18,900 nt of DNA from Bacillota bacterium (GCA_023412455.1 JAEYNQ010000093.1:1-18900); one strand, 5' to 3'; numbered from the stretch's first letter, positions 1 through 6,680 are shown. The notes: generated from the sequence alone by a model not told the origin. Translations and numbers: made by a program.

Positions 1-837
1 AAAATAGGACCTAATGGGGAGTATGAAGAAAGTAAAGAAAGAACAGGTACTTGGGCATGGAAGCATTATCATCAAGAAGATGGCACGACTACCTATACCA
101 AGCTAGAAGGTGACGTTGTTTTTGATCATGTAGATTTTGGGTATAACGACGAGAAGATGATCCTTCAGGATATAGAGCTTTATGCCAAACCAGGTGAAAA
201 AATTGCCTTTGTTGGTGCTACCGGTGCAGGCAAGACCACCATTACGAATTTAATTAATCGTTTTTATGATATTCAAGATGGCAAGATTCGCTATGATGGT
301 ATCAATATTAACAAGATTAAAAAAGATGATTTAAGAAGGTCACTAGGTATTGTCCTTCAGGATACCCACTTATTTACAGGAACAGTAATGGATAATATTC
401 GCTATGGCAAGCTAGATGCTACAGATGAAGAAGTCATGGCAGCAGCAAAATTAGCCAATGCCGATTACTTTATTAAACATTTACCACAAGGTTATGAGAC
501 GATGCTGACAGGAGATGGGGCCAACCTTTCCCAAGGTCAAAGACAGCTTCTAGCTATTGCAAGAGCCGCCATTGCTGATCCACCCGTACTTATTTTGGAT
601 GAAGCCACCTCTAGTATTGATACCCGCACAGAAAAAATCGTACAAGAGGGTATGGACCGTCTGATGGAAGGCAGGACGGTATTTGTTATTGCCCATCGCT
701 TATCCACCATTAAGAATGCTAATGTGATTATGGTACTGGATCAAGGCAGAATTATTGAACGAGGCAATCATGAAGATTTAATTCAGAAAAAAGGTACTTA
801 CTATCAGCTTTACACTGGTGCCTTAGAACAAGACTAA
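1..837 (+). CDS. ABC exporter, fused permease/ATPase subunit (C-terminal part; 5' end outside window)
   Basis: The reading frame is open from base 1, so the transmembrane part lies upstream and the ATG at 157 is internal. The visible part is a complete ATP-binding domain of the MsbA/LmrA multidrug-exporter type. It has the entry to the domain (GDVVFDHVDFGY), Walker A GATGAGKT at 214-237, the Q-loop (VLQD), the signature LSQGQ at 526-540, Walker B with the catalytic Glu (LILDE, 589-603), a D-loop SSID and the switch His of IAHRLST at 694-696. All ATPase residues are present, so this half-site should be active. The linker just before the domain (about residues 1-40) is Glu/Lys-rich, as in clostridial heterodimeric exporters, whose partner would lie upstream; that pairing is inferred. 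It ends with TAA followed directly by TAG and then a terminator. The substrate cannot be told from the sequence. Confidence 0.93.
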   Translation, partial: KIGPNGEYEESKERTGTWAWKHYHQEDGTTTYTKLEGDVVFDHVDFGYNDEKMILQDIELYAKPGEKIAFVGATGAGKTTITNLINRFYDIQDGKIRYDGININKIKKDDLRRSLGIVLQDTHLFTGTVMDNIRYGKLDATDEEVMAAAKLANADYFIKHLPQGYETMLTGDGANLSQGQRQLLAIARAAIADPPVLILDEATSSIDTRTEKIVQEGMDRLMEGRTVFVIAHRLSTIKNANVIMVLDQGRIIERGNHEDLIQKKGTYYQLYTGALEQD

Positions 838-860
838 TAGGGAACATGTGAAAAGATATA

Positions 861-901
861 AGAGCTAAAAGTCATGTAAATGATGACCTTTAGCTCTTTT
901 T
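861..901 (+). terminator. Rho-independent terminator after the ABC exporter
   Basis: The 15-base arms 861-875 and 883-897 pair with a single mismatch around a 7-base loop and run into five T (897-901). It closes the exporter transcription unit and separates it from the small-protein cluster. Confidence 0.85.
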
Positions 902-1006
902 GCTTGTGACTTTTACACCTATCAAACTACTTAGATTGTTGGTATAGACTTTATCAAGAACTAATAAAATATAAAAGAGTTTAAAGAGTTTAGGGGATGA
1001 AGGAAT

Positions 1007-1339
1007 ATGCAGGTTGTTATAGAAGCTGATGCCAGTATGGAAGTGAATGGTGATAGTAAGACTGTTTATGTAATAGTCCATTTAGAACGGGTTTGCATGC
1101 AAATACGTACATATTCTCATATTTTTATAAGTTTAGTTCTAGATATTCCCCTTTTAGAGAAAAAAGGAGAAAAAGAAGTAACGGTGAGGAGCAGACTAGT
1201 AATAAATAAATCTTTCAGGGTACAGGAAATAGAGGGAAAAGCAATTAAACTTGAAATCCCTTATTTGTCCAATATCAATTTGAAAGAACCAAGTAAGGGG
1301 AAGGCAACAGTACTGGGCTATACCCTTCAAGCTGTTTAA
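1007..1339 (+). CDS. Small beta-rich protein, paralogue family member 1 (unknown function)
   Basis: I do not recognise this 110-residue protein. It has no signal peptide or membrane segment, one Cys, and an alternating hydrophobic pattern that suggests a small beta-sandwich. It aligns over most of its length with the next gene. The shared landmarks are a strand of V-x-V-x-[VI]-x-L type near residue 20, IRTYSH versus IRQFSH, LDIPLLE versus IRLPIIE, and FRVQEIEG versus YEVKELEG. Those spacings mark a family that recurs through the cluster up to 3668. The start is the ATG preceded by GGGGATGAAGGAAT, a mediocre ribosome site, so the start is less certain than for its neighbours. The next gene begins 19 bases downstream, so the two are probably co-transcribed. 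No clear promoter was found in 902-1006. Confidence 0.72.
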   Translation: MQVVIEADASMEVNGDSKTVYVIVHLERVCMQIRTYSHIFISLVLDIPLLEKKGEKEVTVRSRLVINKSFRVQEIEGKAIKLEIPYLSNINLKEPSKGKATVLGYTLQAV

Positions 1340-1358
1340 AAGATAAGGAGAGGATAAG

Positions 1359-1700
1359 ATGGCTGATATGGAACAAATTGTGATTTTAGGGGATGGCGTT
1401 ACTTTTATGAATAAAGGAGAGATGAGCATTGTAACTGTTCAAATCAACTTGTTTCATTTAAGGGAACGTATCCGCCAGTTTAGTCATGTTTATGCCAAAT
1501 TAGAGATAAGGCTTCCTATTATAGAAAAGCGAGTAAATAGCTTTATAAAAACAGAGAGGGGTAGGGCTTATGAAGTAAAGGAACTTGAAGGAAATCGGTG
1601 GTCTATTTTATTAACCCTTGAATTTCCCCAAAAGATAGATGAGAAAAGGAGACAGGAGACTACTACAAAGTTACAACTTACTTATTATACAAAGGAATGA
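1359..1700 (+). CDS. Small beta-rich protein, paralogue family member 2 (unknown function)
   Basis: This 113-residue protein has no Cys, no signal peptide and no membrane segment. It is a clear paralogue of the preceding gene: the blocks IRQFSH, LPIIEKR and YEVKELEG match IRTYSH, IPLLEKK and FRVQEIEG in the same order and nearly the same spacing. The ribosome site AAGGAG (1345-1350) sits 8 bases before the ATG, so the start is good. It lies 19 bases after member 1 and is followed by a 93-base gap that holds a separate promoter for the next gene. Function unknown; the absence of a secretion signal together with beta-strand periodicity suggests a self-assembling structural protein, which is inference. 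Confidence 0.78.
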   Translation: MADMEQIVILGDGVTFMNKGEMSIVTVQINLFHLRERIRQFSHVYAKLEIRLPIIEKRVNSFIKTERGRAYEVKELEGNRWSILLTLEFPQKIDEKRRQETTTKLQLTYYTKE

Positions 1701-1721
1701 TTAAAAAGTAGAAGCAATAAT

Positions 1722-1749
1722 CACCTACAAAGCCAACCCGCATATAATA
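1722..1749 (+). promoter_or_regulatory. Sigma-K-like (late mother-cell sporulation) promoter candidate
   Basis: CACC at 1722-1725 and GCATATAATA at 1740-1749 match the Bacillus sigma-K pattern mACm / gCATAnnnTA, with 16 bases between the core AC (1723-1724) and CATA (1741). The same bases also contain TATAAT (1743-1748), but the matching sigma-A -35 position is poor. It would start transcription near 1756, about 38 bases before the ATG at 1794. In AT-rich DNA a chance match is possible. Confidence 0.45.
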
Positions 1750-1793
1750 TATTAGCAAACAAGCTGTAATAGAAGTGGGAGGGGAAAGAGTAT

Positions 1794-2138
1794 ATGGCAG
1801 ATCTACAAGCAGAAGTTGTATTAACAAGTGCAAGTCAGATGGACAATTTAGACACTCAAATTGGTTTCAAATTCCTGATTAAACCAGCAACAGATATTAC
1901 GATTGGAGCTGGAAAAGTGGCTACCTATCAGATTAATTTCACCATAGTGGGGGGAGATGCACCAGGGGCAAAAGTAATGGCTAGGAGTATTACAGGAGCA
2001 GCAGGAACAGGGACCGTCATTTCAGCAACGACAGGTTACTTAGTTGATGAATATTACTATCCGGGGCAAGTAGTAACAGATGCTACTATCGATACAATAG
2101 CAACCAATTTATCCGCTAAGATTTATAACCCAGCTTAA
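1794..2138 (+). CDS. Ala/Thr/Gly-rich small structural-like protein (unknown function)
   Basis: I do not recognise this 114-residue protein. It differs in composition from its neighbours: no Cys, no Trp, many Ala, Thr, Gly and Val, with strands such as VATYQINFTIVGG and a flexible AGTGTVISATTG stretch. There is no signal peptide and no membrane segment. The TYQINFT strand faintly recalls TVQINLF of the gene before it, so a distant relation to the paralogue family is possible. The ribosome site GGGAGGGG (1777-1784) is strong. The gene forms its own unit, with a sigma-K-like promoter at 1722-1749 and a terminator at 2165-2200. That arrangement and the simple composition suggest an abundant structural subunit, such as a spore-surface protein, but this is inference; a phage-tail-like or other tube-forming protein cannot be excluded. 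Confidence 0.8.
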   Translation: MADLQAEVVLTSASQMDNLDTQIGFKFLIKPATDITIGAGKVATYQINFTIVGGDAPGAKVMARSITGAAGTGTVISATTGYLVDEYYYPGQVVTDATIDTIATNLSAKIYNPA

Positions 2139-2164
2139 ATTTTTATTTTAGTTTATTTATAAAC

Positions 2165-2200
2165 AGGCTGACTTTTAGGTGGGAGTTAGCTTATTTTTTT
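2165..2200 (+). terminator. Rho-independent terminator after the Ala/Thr-rich gene
   Basis: The arms 2165-2173 and 2184-2192 form a 9-base-pair stem, including two G-U pairs, with a 10-base loop. A run of seven T follows at 2194-2200. It isolates the 1794-2138 gene from the next unit. Confidence 0.7.
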
Positions 2201-2272
2201 GCTTAAAATTAAGCAGCCCTTAGATTAAATCAGAGGATTTAGAGGATAAAGTAAAATATCTAAGGGGGAGGT

Positions 2273-2281
2273 CATATACTA
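2273..2281 (+). promoter_or_regulatory. Possible sporulation-type -10 element (CATANNNTA)
   Basis: CATATACTA lies 24 bases before the ATG at 2306, directly after the preceding terminator, where a promoter for 2306-4250 is expected. It has the same CATANNNTA form as the element at 1741-1749, but no AC is found at the -35 distance. The support is weak on its own. Confidence 0.25.
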
Positions 2282-2305
2282 ATAAAGGAGAAGGAGAAAA
2301 GAAAG

Positions 2306-2656
2306 ATGTCAGAGCTTCCGGTTGTAAGAGTGTATTTGAATGACAATAATACAAAGGTAGAACAGAACCCCGTACCTTATAATATACATATTCAGGTTGA
2401 TTTAACAAGTATTTGGAAAAGGCTAGTGGAAGGGAACCCTTCAACAGCGTATATTCAGCTGTATACGACCATAGATATCCCCATTCTAGACAATGAGAGA
2501 ATAGTAGTTATTCATATTACCGTGGTAAATGATTTTAAAGTAGAAGAAATTATAAATCAAAGAGTCGATCAGTATGGTTATTTTAAGGGAAAAAGGGATA
2601 CTTCTAGGGAAATAGAAGCCCATTCAAGTATTTGGAAGTATCAAATCATGGCTTAA
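2306..2656 (+). CDS. Small beta-rich protein, paralogue family member 3 (unknown function)
   Basis: This 116-residue, Cys-free protein has no signal peptide. It belongs to the local paralogue family: the strand IQVDLTS matches VTVDITS of the gene at 3354, and TIDIPILD followed by FKVEEI matches the LDIPLLE...FRVQEI pair of the gene at 1007. The ribosome region has two AAGGAG copies in tandem (2285-2290 and 2291-2296), the second 9 bases before the ATG, so translation should be efficient. It opens a tight run of five genes to 4250 with gaps of 16 bases or less, or overlaps, which I read as one operon. Function unknown; probably structural by context. Confidence 0.77.
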   Translation: MSELPVVRVYLNDNNTKVEQNPVPYNIHIQVDLTSIWKRLVEGNPSTAYIQLYTTIDIPILDNERIVVIHITVVNDFKVEEIINQRVDQYGYFKGKRDTSREIEAHSSIWKYQIMA

Positions 2657-2672
2657 GTAGGGAGTGAATCAA

Positions 2673-3038
2673 GTGAATGTAGTCATAGAAAAAAATGTAA
2701 TAGCCTATAAGCAAGTTCCTGGCTTTGGACAAAGGATGGTGACTTTTAATGCCATTGCAAATTTAAGTCAAGTCATCAGTAAAGAAGAAAAAAGAGATTT
2801 TATTTTACACATTGAAGTAATAGCAAAGCCTAATATCTATACCTACAGTTATATTTTTGGAAGGGAGCAGATAGATGAACAGGGGGACTTACTATTAGGA
2901 ACAATAAGTATGATAGAACCTATGGACCCACTAGCAATAGTACTTAAGGCAAAGGTTGTGTTTATAGATAATGGGGGAGCTGAATGGATGGGGGATAGAG
3001 GATGCTCGGTGGAAAACTCCAACAACAAGTGTTTTTAA
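2673..3038 (+). CDS. Small beta-rich protein, paralogue family member 4 (unknown function)
   Basis: This is a 121-residue protein of unknown role. The start is taken as the GTG at 2673, because AGGGAG (2659-2664) lies 8 bases before it; the upstream GTG at 2664 overlaps that ribosome site and would add only three residues. The strand MVTFNAIANLSQVI corresponds to the first strand of the other family members, and TYSYIFG...IDEQG matches TYTYEYR...GIEG in the gene at 3354. The domain seems to end near the stretch VVFIDNGG. The remaining tail of about 18 residues, with two Cys, comes largely from the 37 bases that overlap the start of the next gene, so it may be overprinted sequence without a conserved role. 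Confidence 0.7.
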   Translation: MNVVIEKNVIAYKQVPGFGQRMVTFNAIANLSQVISKEEKRDFILHIEVIAKPNIYTYSYIFGREQIDEQGDLLLGTISMIEPMDPLAIVLKAKVVFIDNGGAEWMGDRGCSVENSNNKCF

Positions 3039-3337
3039 AAGAGGTCAAACAAATACAGGGCTTAGGGGAAGAGGTAATAGGTGTGCAATTAGAAGTAATC
3101 ATTCCTCAGGAAATACAACCTATAAAAGATACAGCCCTATGGGTAGAAGTAGAGCTTAAAGTAGATGATTTGAATAATAGCTTTATAGTGACCCAATATA
3201 TTCCAACAAGTGCCATCCTACCTACTCAACCACCAAGGGTTCAACTAGAAGGAACTTTATGGCTGAAAGGGAGAAAGGGAACAGTTGATATTTTAGAAAC
3301 TTCAGCCACTATATATTATACCAGCTACGAAGAATAA
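3002..3337 (+). CDS. Small beta-rich protein, paralogue family member 5 (unknown function)
   Basis: This 111-residue, Cys-free protein has no signal peptide. Its N-terminal QVFLKEVKQIQGLG and strand VIGVQLEVIIP line up with the start of the preceding gene product (VVIEKNVIAYKQVPGFG and the strand after it). The rest is a series of alternating hydrophobic strands ending in ATIYYTS. It overlaps the previous gene by 37 bases in another frame. An in-frame TAG at 2996-2998 fixes the ATG at 3002 as the earliest possible start. The ribosome site is probably GGGGGAT at 2990-2996; an alternative GTG at 3029 has none. The long overlap suggests coupled translation. Function unknown. Confidence 0.7.
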   Translation: MLGGKLQQQVFLKEVKQIQGLGEEVIGVQLEVIIPQEIQPIKDTALWVEVELKVDDLNNSFIVTQYIPTSAILPTQPPRVQLEGTLWLKGRKGTVDILETSATIYYTSYEE

Positions 3338-3353
3338 GAAGGAGGATAGAGAA

Positions 3354-3668
3354 GTGGAGATTCATCTCATACCATCTGAAGATGATTGCTTAAATGGGAT
3401 ACCCACTACACAAATAGAAGTTACAGTGGATATCACTTCAGCTGTAGAATGTTTAATAAACTACGATTTATTATTAAGGATTATACTTTATGTCAAAGAA
3501 CCCCATACATCACTTACTTATACTTACGAATATAGACAACTTTATGAAGGAATAGAAGGCAACACGATTCAGTTTCAAACTTTAGTCATAGGAAACCTTC
3601 AAGATAGGACTCTTATACGGGGAGAGGCTAAAGGCATATGGGTGACAAAATTGAGAGAGGAGGACTAA
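3354..3668 (+). CDS. Small beta-rich protein, paralogue family member 6 (unknown function)
   Basis: This 104-residue protein starts with GTG, with a perfect AAGGAGG (3339-3345) 8 bases upstream. It is a member of the cluster's paralogue family: VTVDITS matches VDLTS in the gene at 2306, and the run TYTYEYR with EGIEG matches the equivalent block of the gene at 2673. It has two Cys and no signal peptide or membrane segment. It sits 16 bases after its upstream neighbour and 3 bases before the DNRLRE gene. Function unknown. Confidence 0.75.
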   Translation: MEIHLIPSEDDCLNGIPTTQIEVTVDITSAVECLINYDLLLRIILYVKEPHTSLTYTYEYRQLYEGIEGNTIQFQTLVIGNLQDRTLIRGEAKGIWVTKLREED

Positions 3669-3671
3669 GAG

Positions 3672-4250
3672 ATGCGTACAATCGATATTCCTATAAGAGA
3701 AAGTATTACGTATAGCAATAGTCTAAAGGAAGAAAAAGAATGCTATATACGGATTGGAAATAAAGAAGGTTGTACCTATTGGAGTTATATTTATTTTACA
3801 CTTCATCTACCTATGGCCCTAATAATCCAATCAGCAACACTGGTTCTTTTTAAAATACCCATTGAAAAGAGTTTAAATAAAAGGCTCTTTGAAGAAAGGC
3901 GACATAAGGGGTATTGTGTTATTCCAACTCTAGAATATATGAGTGAATATAGTTATTGCTACAAAGAGCCGGAGTTAGCAATAGATTTGGGAACTGAATT
4001 TGAAGCTTGTAGTTATAGAGCCTATACGGAGATAGATATTACGGCTATTAGTAGAAGTTGGTTTGAAGATAAGCTAGAGAACAAGGGGATTTTATTAAAC
4101 AGCCATAGTCCAAAGGGGTATTTACAGTATGCAGCAGCTCACTATGGGGTAAGATTTATGCGACCTTTTGTAAGAATTAAATATAAGCCTATGCCGATGA
4201 TTGTACCCGGACAGACCATGGAATTTCCTATTTCCATAAAGAAGTTATAA
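3672..4250 (+). CDS. DNRLRE-type domain protein, Tyr- and Cys-rich
   Basis: This 192-residue protein fits the DNRLRE (CBM6-like beta-sandwich) pattern. It has an opening PIRESITYSN block, CYIRIGN, YIYFTLHLP and the strand SATLVLFKI (about residues 6-62). A later block has TEIDIT, a conserved Trp before NKGILLNS, and FVRIKY near the end (about 117-173). The last 20 residues form a Pro-rich tail. Known DNRLRE domains occur in secreted or surface proteins of bacteria, yet no signal peptide is visible here. It is rich in Tyr (roughly 9%) and has five Cys, a composition often seen in cross-linked spore-coat proteins; that reading is inference. The ribosome site AGAGGAGGA ends about 8 bases before the ATG. 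It closes the small-protein operon; no terminator was seen after it. Confidence 0.75.
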   Translation: MRTIDIPIRESITYSNSLKEEKECYIRIGNKEGCTYWSYIYFTLHLPMALIIQSATLVLFKIPIEKSLNKRLFEERRHKGYCVIPTLEYMSEYSYCYKEPELAIDLGTEFEACSYRAYTEIDITAISRSWFEDKLENKGILLNSHSPKGYLQYAAAHYGVRFMRPFVRIKYKPMPMIVPGQTMEFPISIKKL

Positions 4251-4294
4251 TAAGGAGGACGATTTAAAGGTTATAGGGTTTAAGGGAATGCCAT

Positions 4295-5497
4295 TTAATG
4301 AAAGAGGTTTATAAAGAGAGTAATGATGGCAGAGTTAACAAAGTCGATAAACAGGCAACCTACAATGGGGACCACAAAGTAGGGAGTAGGAACAAAGCCA
4401 TAACGGTTAGTAAGCTCATCCATATTTGCAATAGCATTGGGGGTTGCTCCCATTCCAAAACCACAGATAGCAGAGGAAAAGACAGCAGCTTCATAGTTTT
4501 TACCCATGACTCTATAGGTAACAAAATAAGCAAATAAGCCGACTAGAAGAACCTGGGCAAGGAGTAAGATAATAAGTGGTAAGGCGAGATCAAAGAGCTG
4601 CCAAAGCTTAAGTCCCATGAGAGCCATGGTTAAAAAGAAAGAGAGGCTAAGTCCTCCTAAGGTTTCAATTTCTTTTTCTACAAGTTCTTTGCTGGTAAAA
4701 TCATAGAGGTTTCGAATAATAGCAGCAACTAGCATGGCACCAATATAGGAGGGAAAGGTTAGACCAGATAATTGAATAAGGTCAGATACAATAGAACCTA
4801 GTCCCATGGCAATGAATAAGAAACACGCCCCATTCATTAACCTTTTAAAGGATAGAATATTGTGGTTTTCTTCGTTATAATCCCCTACTTCAGTAGGAGG
4901 TGATACGGAGTTTTCATCATGAACTGTTTTAAGATGGTGATGTAGGATGAGCTTTCTAGCTACGAGGCCACCAATAATGCTTCCCATAATAAGACCAAAA
5001 GTAGCAGAAGCCACAGAGACAGTTGTGGCAGTAGTTATGCCCATTTCCTCCAAAATAGGGCCAAAGGAACCCGCTGTTCCATGACCACCTACCATGGGGA
5101 TGGAGGCTGTACAAAGTCCCAGTAAAGGAGATAGGCCAAAAATAGAAGCAAGAAGGGTACCTAAGATATTTTGTAAAATAACCAGCAGAATAGCCAGGCC
5201 AAGGAAAACAGTGACCTTGATTCCACCTTGCTTGAGTATTTTGATACTAGCTGTAAAACCAATGCTTGTAAAAAAGGCTGTCATAAATATATTTTGCAGG
5301 GTTGTATCTAAGTGGATGGTGGCTATATTGGTTTCGTGAAATAAAAGGATGACTAATGCAAAGACAAGACCTCCCGTAACAGATGGGGGGATACAATACT
5401 TAGATAATATTGAAAATTTATTTCTAAAGTATTTACCCAGATAAAATATGATGGAAACTAGAGCCATAGTCTCATAGATATTCAGGTTAAAAGTCAT
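4295..5497 (-). CDS. gltS: Sodium/glutamate symporter, GltS family
   Basis: This 400-residue, highly hydrophobic protein is of the usual GltS length. It has the family's two repeated halves, with PPSVTGGL near residue 37, MVGGHGTAGSFGP near 145, and in the second half FGMGATPNAIANM near 355. These Gly-rich segments correspond to the re-entrant transport motifs of each half. The family imports L-glutamate with Na+ across the cytoplasmic membrane. The central cytoplasmic loop (about 185-210) is charged and variable. The start is supported by AGAGGAC 8 bases upstream on the minus strand. It is transcribed against the small-protein operon, with 44 bases between the two stops and no evident terminator there, so read-through from either side is possible. 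It is divergent from the YkuD-fold gene. Confidence 0.92.
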   Translation of the reverse strand: MTFNLNIYETMALVSIIFYLGKYFRNKFSILSKYCIPPSVTGGLVFALVILLFHETNIATIHLDTTLQNIFMTAFFTSIGFTASIKILKQGGIKVTVFLGLAILLVILQNILGTLLASIFGLSPLLGLCTASIPMVGGHGTAGSFGPILEEMGITTATTVSVASATFGLIMGSIIGGLVARKLILHHHLKTVHDENSVSPPTEVGDYNEENHNILSFKRLMNGACFLFIAMGLGSIVSDLIQLSGLTFPSYIGAMLVAAIIRNLYDFTSKELVEKEIETLGGLSLSFFLTMALMGLKLWQLFDLALPLIILLLAQVLLVGLFAYFVTYRVMGKNYEAAVFSSAICGFGMGATPNAIANMDELTNRYGFVPTPYFVVPIVGCLFIDFVNSAIITLFINLFH

Positions 5498-5526
5498 ATT
5501 ACGAAGTCCTCTCTAATGATAAGTGT

Positions 5527-5554
5527 TTGTTTAGTCTATAGGATAGCTTATAAG
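5527..5554 (+). promoter_or_regulatory. Possible sigma-A promoter for the YkuD-fold gene
   Basis: TTGTTT (5527-5532) and TATAAG (5549-5554) are 16 bases apart in the 196-base divergent gap between gltS and the YkuD-fold gene. The -35 match is only partial. It would give a leader of about 130 bases. The gap is otherwise AT-rich, and no gene was seen in it. Confidence 0.3.
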
Positions 5555-5693
5555 AAAATAAAAGTATAGGCAGTAATTAAAACTTAAAATTTAGAATTCA
5601 AAGCTATATGACCAGAGATAAAAATAAATAAAAAGACTTAAAGAGGATATACTAGGGGGATAAGAGTACTAGGAGAAAGAAAGGGAATGTTAG

Positions 5694-6428
5694 ATGAAAT
5701 GGGTACTGCCCTATAAGAAGGCTATAACAGTTTTGTTGATCTTAGGTATAAGTATGGGCTACTTTGTAAGAAGTACAAGAGCTGAAGAAAATCTGGGGGG
5801 TTATGAAGAGGTTTTTAAACCCTATATAGTACAGGGCATAATGAGAGAGAGGATAAATACTTTAGAAAAAGGTGAAAAGGTAGAAATTCTTTCTAATGAC
5901 GAAAAGGGCCATTATTTGATAAAGGATCAAAAAGGTAAAGAGTGGCACATCCCATGGAGGCACATTGAATTAGTAGAAGGTCAGGAGAAATTACCTGCTG
6001 AAGCGACCATCGAAGAGATCGAGGGGCATGTAGATAAGAAAAAATTAAAAAGTGATACACCTTACCTGTTATGGACAGATTTAAAGAGGCAAAAGACATA
6101 TGTTCTTCGCTGGGATGGTAGCGATTGGCGAGTGTGTAAGACTTTAGTCTGTGGCACAGGAGACCAAGCGCATCCTACACCTAAAGGACATTTTAAAATA
6201 ATTAATAAATTTGCGTATATAGAAATAGATGATTATTTGTATAAATATGCCAGTGCTTTTCATAAACGTTATATGTATCACTCTGTTCGCTTAGATGATG
6301 AAGGAAGAGAGGTGGAAGACATCTGTTTAGGTCAACCCATTTCTTTTGGAGGAATCTATTTATCTGCAGAAGATAGTGAATGGATTTATAAACATGTGCC
6401 TATTGGGACCACTGTTTGGATTAATTAA
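5694..6428 (+). CDS. Exported SH3-like/YkuD-fold protein with lost catalytic motif
   Basis: This is a 244-residue protein. An N-terminal hydrophobic segment (about 8-24) ends in STRAEE, either a signal peptide or a membrane anchor. Residues about 45-90 look like a divergent SH3-type domain. Residues about 124-243 follow the L,D-transpeptidase (YkuD) fold: YVLRW, the block HPTPKGHFKI, His196 in YHSVRL, LGQPIS, and the ending VPIGTTVWI. Active enzymes carry S-H-G-C-[IV]-R-L after LG.P; here the same place reads SFGGIYL (217-223), so the catalytic His, the nucleophilic Cys and the Arg are all replaced. L,D-transpeptidase activity is therefore not expected. A role in binding peptidoglycan, or as a structural partner, is inferred. 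The ribosome site is weak (AAGGGA). A weak terminator follows at 6519-6549. Confidence 0.85.
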   Translation: MKWVLPYKKAITVLLILGISMGYFVRSTRAEENLGGYEEVFKPYIVQGIMRERINTLEKGEKVEILSNDEKGHYLIKDQKGKEWHIPWRHIELVEGQEKLPAEATIEEIEGHVDKKKLKSDTPYLLWTDLKRQKTYVLRWDGSDWRVCKTLVCGTGDQAHPTPKGHFKIINKFAYIEIDDYLYKYASAFHKRYMYHSVRLDDEGREVEDICLGQPISFGGIYLSAEDSEWIYKHVPIGTTVWIN

Positions 6429-6518
6429 AATTATAAATAGATGGAGACCATGATAGTGACTGTAAATTTGATGGAAGAAAGGGTGTAAAATTAAAGTCAA
6501 AATTTGTAAAAAAAGTGT

Positions 6519-6549
6519 AAAAAGGGTAGGGATAACTTCCCTTTTTTTT
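6519..6549 (+). terminator. Probable terminator downstream of the YkuD-fold gene
   Basis: AAAAAGGG (6519-6526) pairs with CCCTTTTT (6539-6546), or alternatively AGGGA with TCCCT inside it. A run of eight T spans 6542-6549. It lies 90 bases after the stop and before the promoter at 6586. Confidence 0.5.
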
Positions 6550-6585
6550 CGTAAAATTAGGTTGAAAAATGTAAGAATAAAAATA

Positions 6586-6614
6586 TTGTCAAATAAATAT
6601 TTTTGGCATATTAT
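6586..6614 (+). promoter_or_regulatory. Sigma-A promoter for the PAS histidine kinase
   Basis: TTGTCA (6586-6591), a 17-base spacer and TATTAT (6609-6614) form a near-consensus vegetative promoter, with one mismatch in each box. Transcription would start near 6621, giving a leader of about 60 bases before the ATG at 6681. Confidence 0.7.
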
Positions 6615-6680
6615 TAAAGAAAGATAGTCATATATATTGTCATAAATACTAGAGAAACGAGCCTAATTAGGAGGATGTTT

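Noticed and set aside
890..1081. Minus-strand ORF facing the first small protein
   Set aside because: It begins inside gene 1, ends in the upstream terminator, has no ribosome site and codes for a random-looking product.
1794..2138. Bacillus-type Ena endospore appendage subunit (DUF3992)
   Set aside because: The protein lacks the N-terminal Cys pattern of Ena subunits; only a general resemblance in size and beta content was seen.
2971..3159. 62-codon ORF in a third frame across the paralogue overlap
   Set aside because: It is a shadow of the two real genes, with basic, low-complexity composition and no family blocks.
5694..6428. Active L,D-transpeptidase
   Set aside because: The catalytic Cys, His and Arg of the family motif are replaced (SFGGIYL), so the enzymatic name would mislead.
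6441..6488. 15-codon ORF after the YkuD-fold gene
   Set aside because: No ribosome site precedes the ATG and the product has no features; it lies between a stop and a terminator.
6675..6680. ATG at 6675 as the start of the PAS kinase
   Set aside because: It directly touches the AGGAGG ribosome site (spacing zero); the in-frame ATG at 6681 has proper spacing.
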